From an uncultured Sulfitobacter sp. (GTDB lineage: Bacteria; Pseudomonadota; Alphaproteobacteria; Rhodobacterales; Rhodobacteraceae), in assembly GCA_947502265.1 (NCBI GenBank), contig CANMZB010000006.1, positions 146,497-210,496 of the forward strand: a DNA stretch of 64,000 bases. Reading direction: 5' to 3'. The position numbers and the translations under genes were made by a program. The notes under the pieces were generated by a model. That model was not told the origin of the DNA and made no database searches. It saw only the letters and a program-made list of their open reading frames with translations. Below, one piece after another: positions 62,781 to 64,000 of the stretch; position 1 is the stretch's first letter; each line of letters begins with the position of its first letter.

Positions 62781-63672
62781 GGCGCCGCCCGCATCGCTGG
62801 AGGAAATCCGGACACTTCTGATCGGCATTACGCGCGGGGACAGCGATGTTGCGCTTGGCCCCAAGGCCCGCAATGTGTTGGGGCAGATCCTTGACTTGCA
62901 AGGCAGCCCCGACCTTTTGTCGATCACCACGCTTTCGGACAGGGTGGGCACCAACCCGTCGACCATCACACGTCTGGCGCGCAGCCTCGGGTTTGAAAGT
63001 TTCGGCGCCTTTCAGAAGGCATTGTTTACCACACCTGTGCCACAACCGGGGGCGTTCTACCTCAAACAGGCGCAAACCGCTTTGAACAGCGGTGATCAAC
63101 CGACAAAGCAGCGTGCCGCGCAGCTTTGTCACGAGAACCAGGCCAACATCGACCGGTTTGTCGAAACCTTTGATCCGGAAAGCTTTGAATACGCCGTGGA
63201 GTTGATTGCAGGTGCGGGGCGTGTCACGATCTTGGGAATACGCCAGTTCCATTCCCTGGCCGCGTTTCTGGCCTATGGCCTGCGCCTGATCCGGTCGGAT
63301 GTGTCTGTCCTCAATGCCAACGCTCTGGGCTTTGCAGAAGAGCTTGGCTCGATGAGCCGCACAGATGTGTGCATCGTCGCCAGTGTTGCGCCCTACTCGA
63401 CCCAGGTTGTCAGGGTCGCGCAGATTGCCGCAGAGAATGGCCTCGACGTGATCGCAATCACCGATCGCGCCGACTCACCTTTAGTGGCTCATTCCCGCGC
63501 CGCGATATTTGTTCCTCATCAAAGCAGCTTTATCTCGAACTCGATCACAAGCTTCTTTGCCGCCGCAGAATGTATAATCAACGCTGTTGCTGCGGCCATG
63601 CCCGACGAAACGAAAGTTGCCTTGATGAAACGTCAGCAATTGATCGAACGTCTGAATGTCGAGGACCGCTGA
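62728..63672 (+). CDS. RpiR (MurR/RpiR) family transcriptional regulator
   Basis: A 314-residue regulator. The N-terminal HTH_6 domain (about residues 25-100) has LLSITTLSDRVGTNPSTITRLARSLGFESFGAFQKAL. The C-terminal SIS domain (about 145-275) has AGRVTILGIRQFHSLAAFLAYGLRL and TDVCIVASVAPYSTQVVRVAQIAAENGLDVIAITDRADSPL. GGAGG precedes the ATG at 62728; the frame is open further left inside the C45 gene but without family match. SIS domains sense phosphosugars, but RpiR proteins also control amino acid and keto acid clusters. It likely controls both divergent operons here. Confidence 0.9.
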   Translation: MAKKMRAQPIKAGTDSPEAPPASLEEIRTLLIGITRGDSDVALGPKARNVLGQILDLQGSPDLLSITTLSDRVGTNPSTITRLARSLGFESFGAFQKALFTTPVPQPGAFYLKQAQTALNSGDQPTKQRAAQLCHENQANIDRFVETFDPESFEYAVELIAGAGRVTILGIRQFHSLAAFLAYGLRLIRSDVSVLNANALGFAEELGSMSRTDVCIVASVAPYSTQVVRVAQIAAENGLDVIAITDRADSPLVAHSRAAIFVPHQSSFISNSITSFFAAAECIINAVAAAMPDETKVALMKRQQLIERLNVEDR

Positions 63673-64000
63673 GAGACGCTGCCCCGGCGGCGGATTTGTT
63701 GTCTGATTCCTGCGTACGGTGGCGATTCTGGCGGTGATTCCGGGTTTGGTGCTGGGTTTGACGCGGGAATTTTGCTGAAACGGGCAGGGCTGGCGCGGGT
63801 TAAGGGCTGAAAGTGGCTTTGCTTTGGGAAAAGTTGTTGGTGGTTTTTGTCGCCAACGTCATAAAAACAGGGCATTTGCGTGAGGTCGCAGCGGTGGGGG
63901 CGGGGAAAATGGATCTTTTGGTCATTTTTTTTAAGAAAGCGCTTGCGGGTTTGGGTTGGTAAGCTTAGAAGCCTTTTTACCGGAGGCGCAGCGATGTGCT
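63673..64000 (+). promoter_or_regulatory. Gene-free right end with a promoter like that of a stable-RNA operon
   Basis: No gene is supported in these 328 bases. From about 63916 the composition changes: an AT-rich stretch (TCATTTTTTTTAAGAAA) is followed by CTTGCG (63942-63947), a 17-base spacer and TTAGAA (63965-63970), then a GC-rich segment that runs off the window. An upstream AT-rich element plus such a promoter is seen before rRNA operons in this family. The -10 is weak and the transcript lies outside the window, so this is a guess. Confidence 0.35.

Overview
The window reads as chromosomal DNA of a Rhodobacteraceae (Roseobacter-group) alphaproteobacterium. Support: high-GC coding DNA with short gaps, a class I lysyl-tRNA synthetase, an NDUFS4-like complex I accessory subunit, the mreBCD-mrdA-rodA block, reductive pyrimidine catabolism (preT/preA) and an intergenic repeat of a type common in this family. 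This assignment is from gene content only. Almost all of the sequence is ordinary core or metabolic DNA. I see no CRISPR array, prophage, insertion sequence, rRNA gene or convincing tRNA gene.

Layout. 1-6.2 kb (+): the end of an rpoH-type sigma factor, a ChaN-like haem-binding protein, coaBC, dut, a membrane-anchored MoeB-like E1 enzyme and an M3 peptidase. 6.2-13.3 kb (-): the cell-elongation operon mreB-mreC-mreD-mrdA-rodA, followed by a VOC protein and a ghrA-like reductase. 13.6-15.5 kb (-): leuA with a leucine-rich leader peptide and alternative hairpins. 15.6-27 kb: an ABM monooxygenase-like protein, a frameshifted HTH remnant, an FkbM methyltransferase, a periplasmic 18-repeat MORN protein, nadE, gltX, a gamma-glutamylcyclotransferase-like protein, a GcvH-like protein lacking the lipoyl lysine, an inositol monophosphatase, and the ybbA-ybbP/tesA divergent set.

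27.9-38.5 kb is a complete pyrimidine-degradation locus. preT-(DUF1428)-preA reduce uracil/thymine, a dihydropyrimidinase opens the ring, and an M20 amidohydrolase cleaves the N-carbamoyl product. A four-gene ABC importer probably supplies the substrate. A RutR-like TetR regulator sits in the middle, and two near-identical 16-bp palindromes mark the heads of both operons.

38.7-57.3 kb: housekeeping genes, including an L,D-transpeptidase, a cold-shock protein, ettA, uspA, an AGCS symporter, nadD, an EamA exporter, dacB, a TerB-like protein, lysS (class I), a DUF4864 protein, a large beta-helix spike-like protein, a beta-barrel protein, uvrB, an NDUFS4-like protein and a MYG1-like protein.

57.4-63.7 kb is the most interesting accessory locus. 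A class III aminotransferase and a beta-keto acid cleavage enzyme are divergent from a GlnHPQ-type importer, a C45-family acyltransferase/hydrolase and an RpiR regulator, with an AT-rich palindromic control region between them. I infer a pathway for an N-acylated or amide-linked (beta-)amino acid. The last ~60 bp resemble the promoter of a stable-RNA operon that would begin beyond the window.
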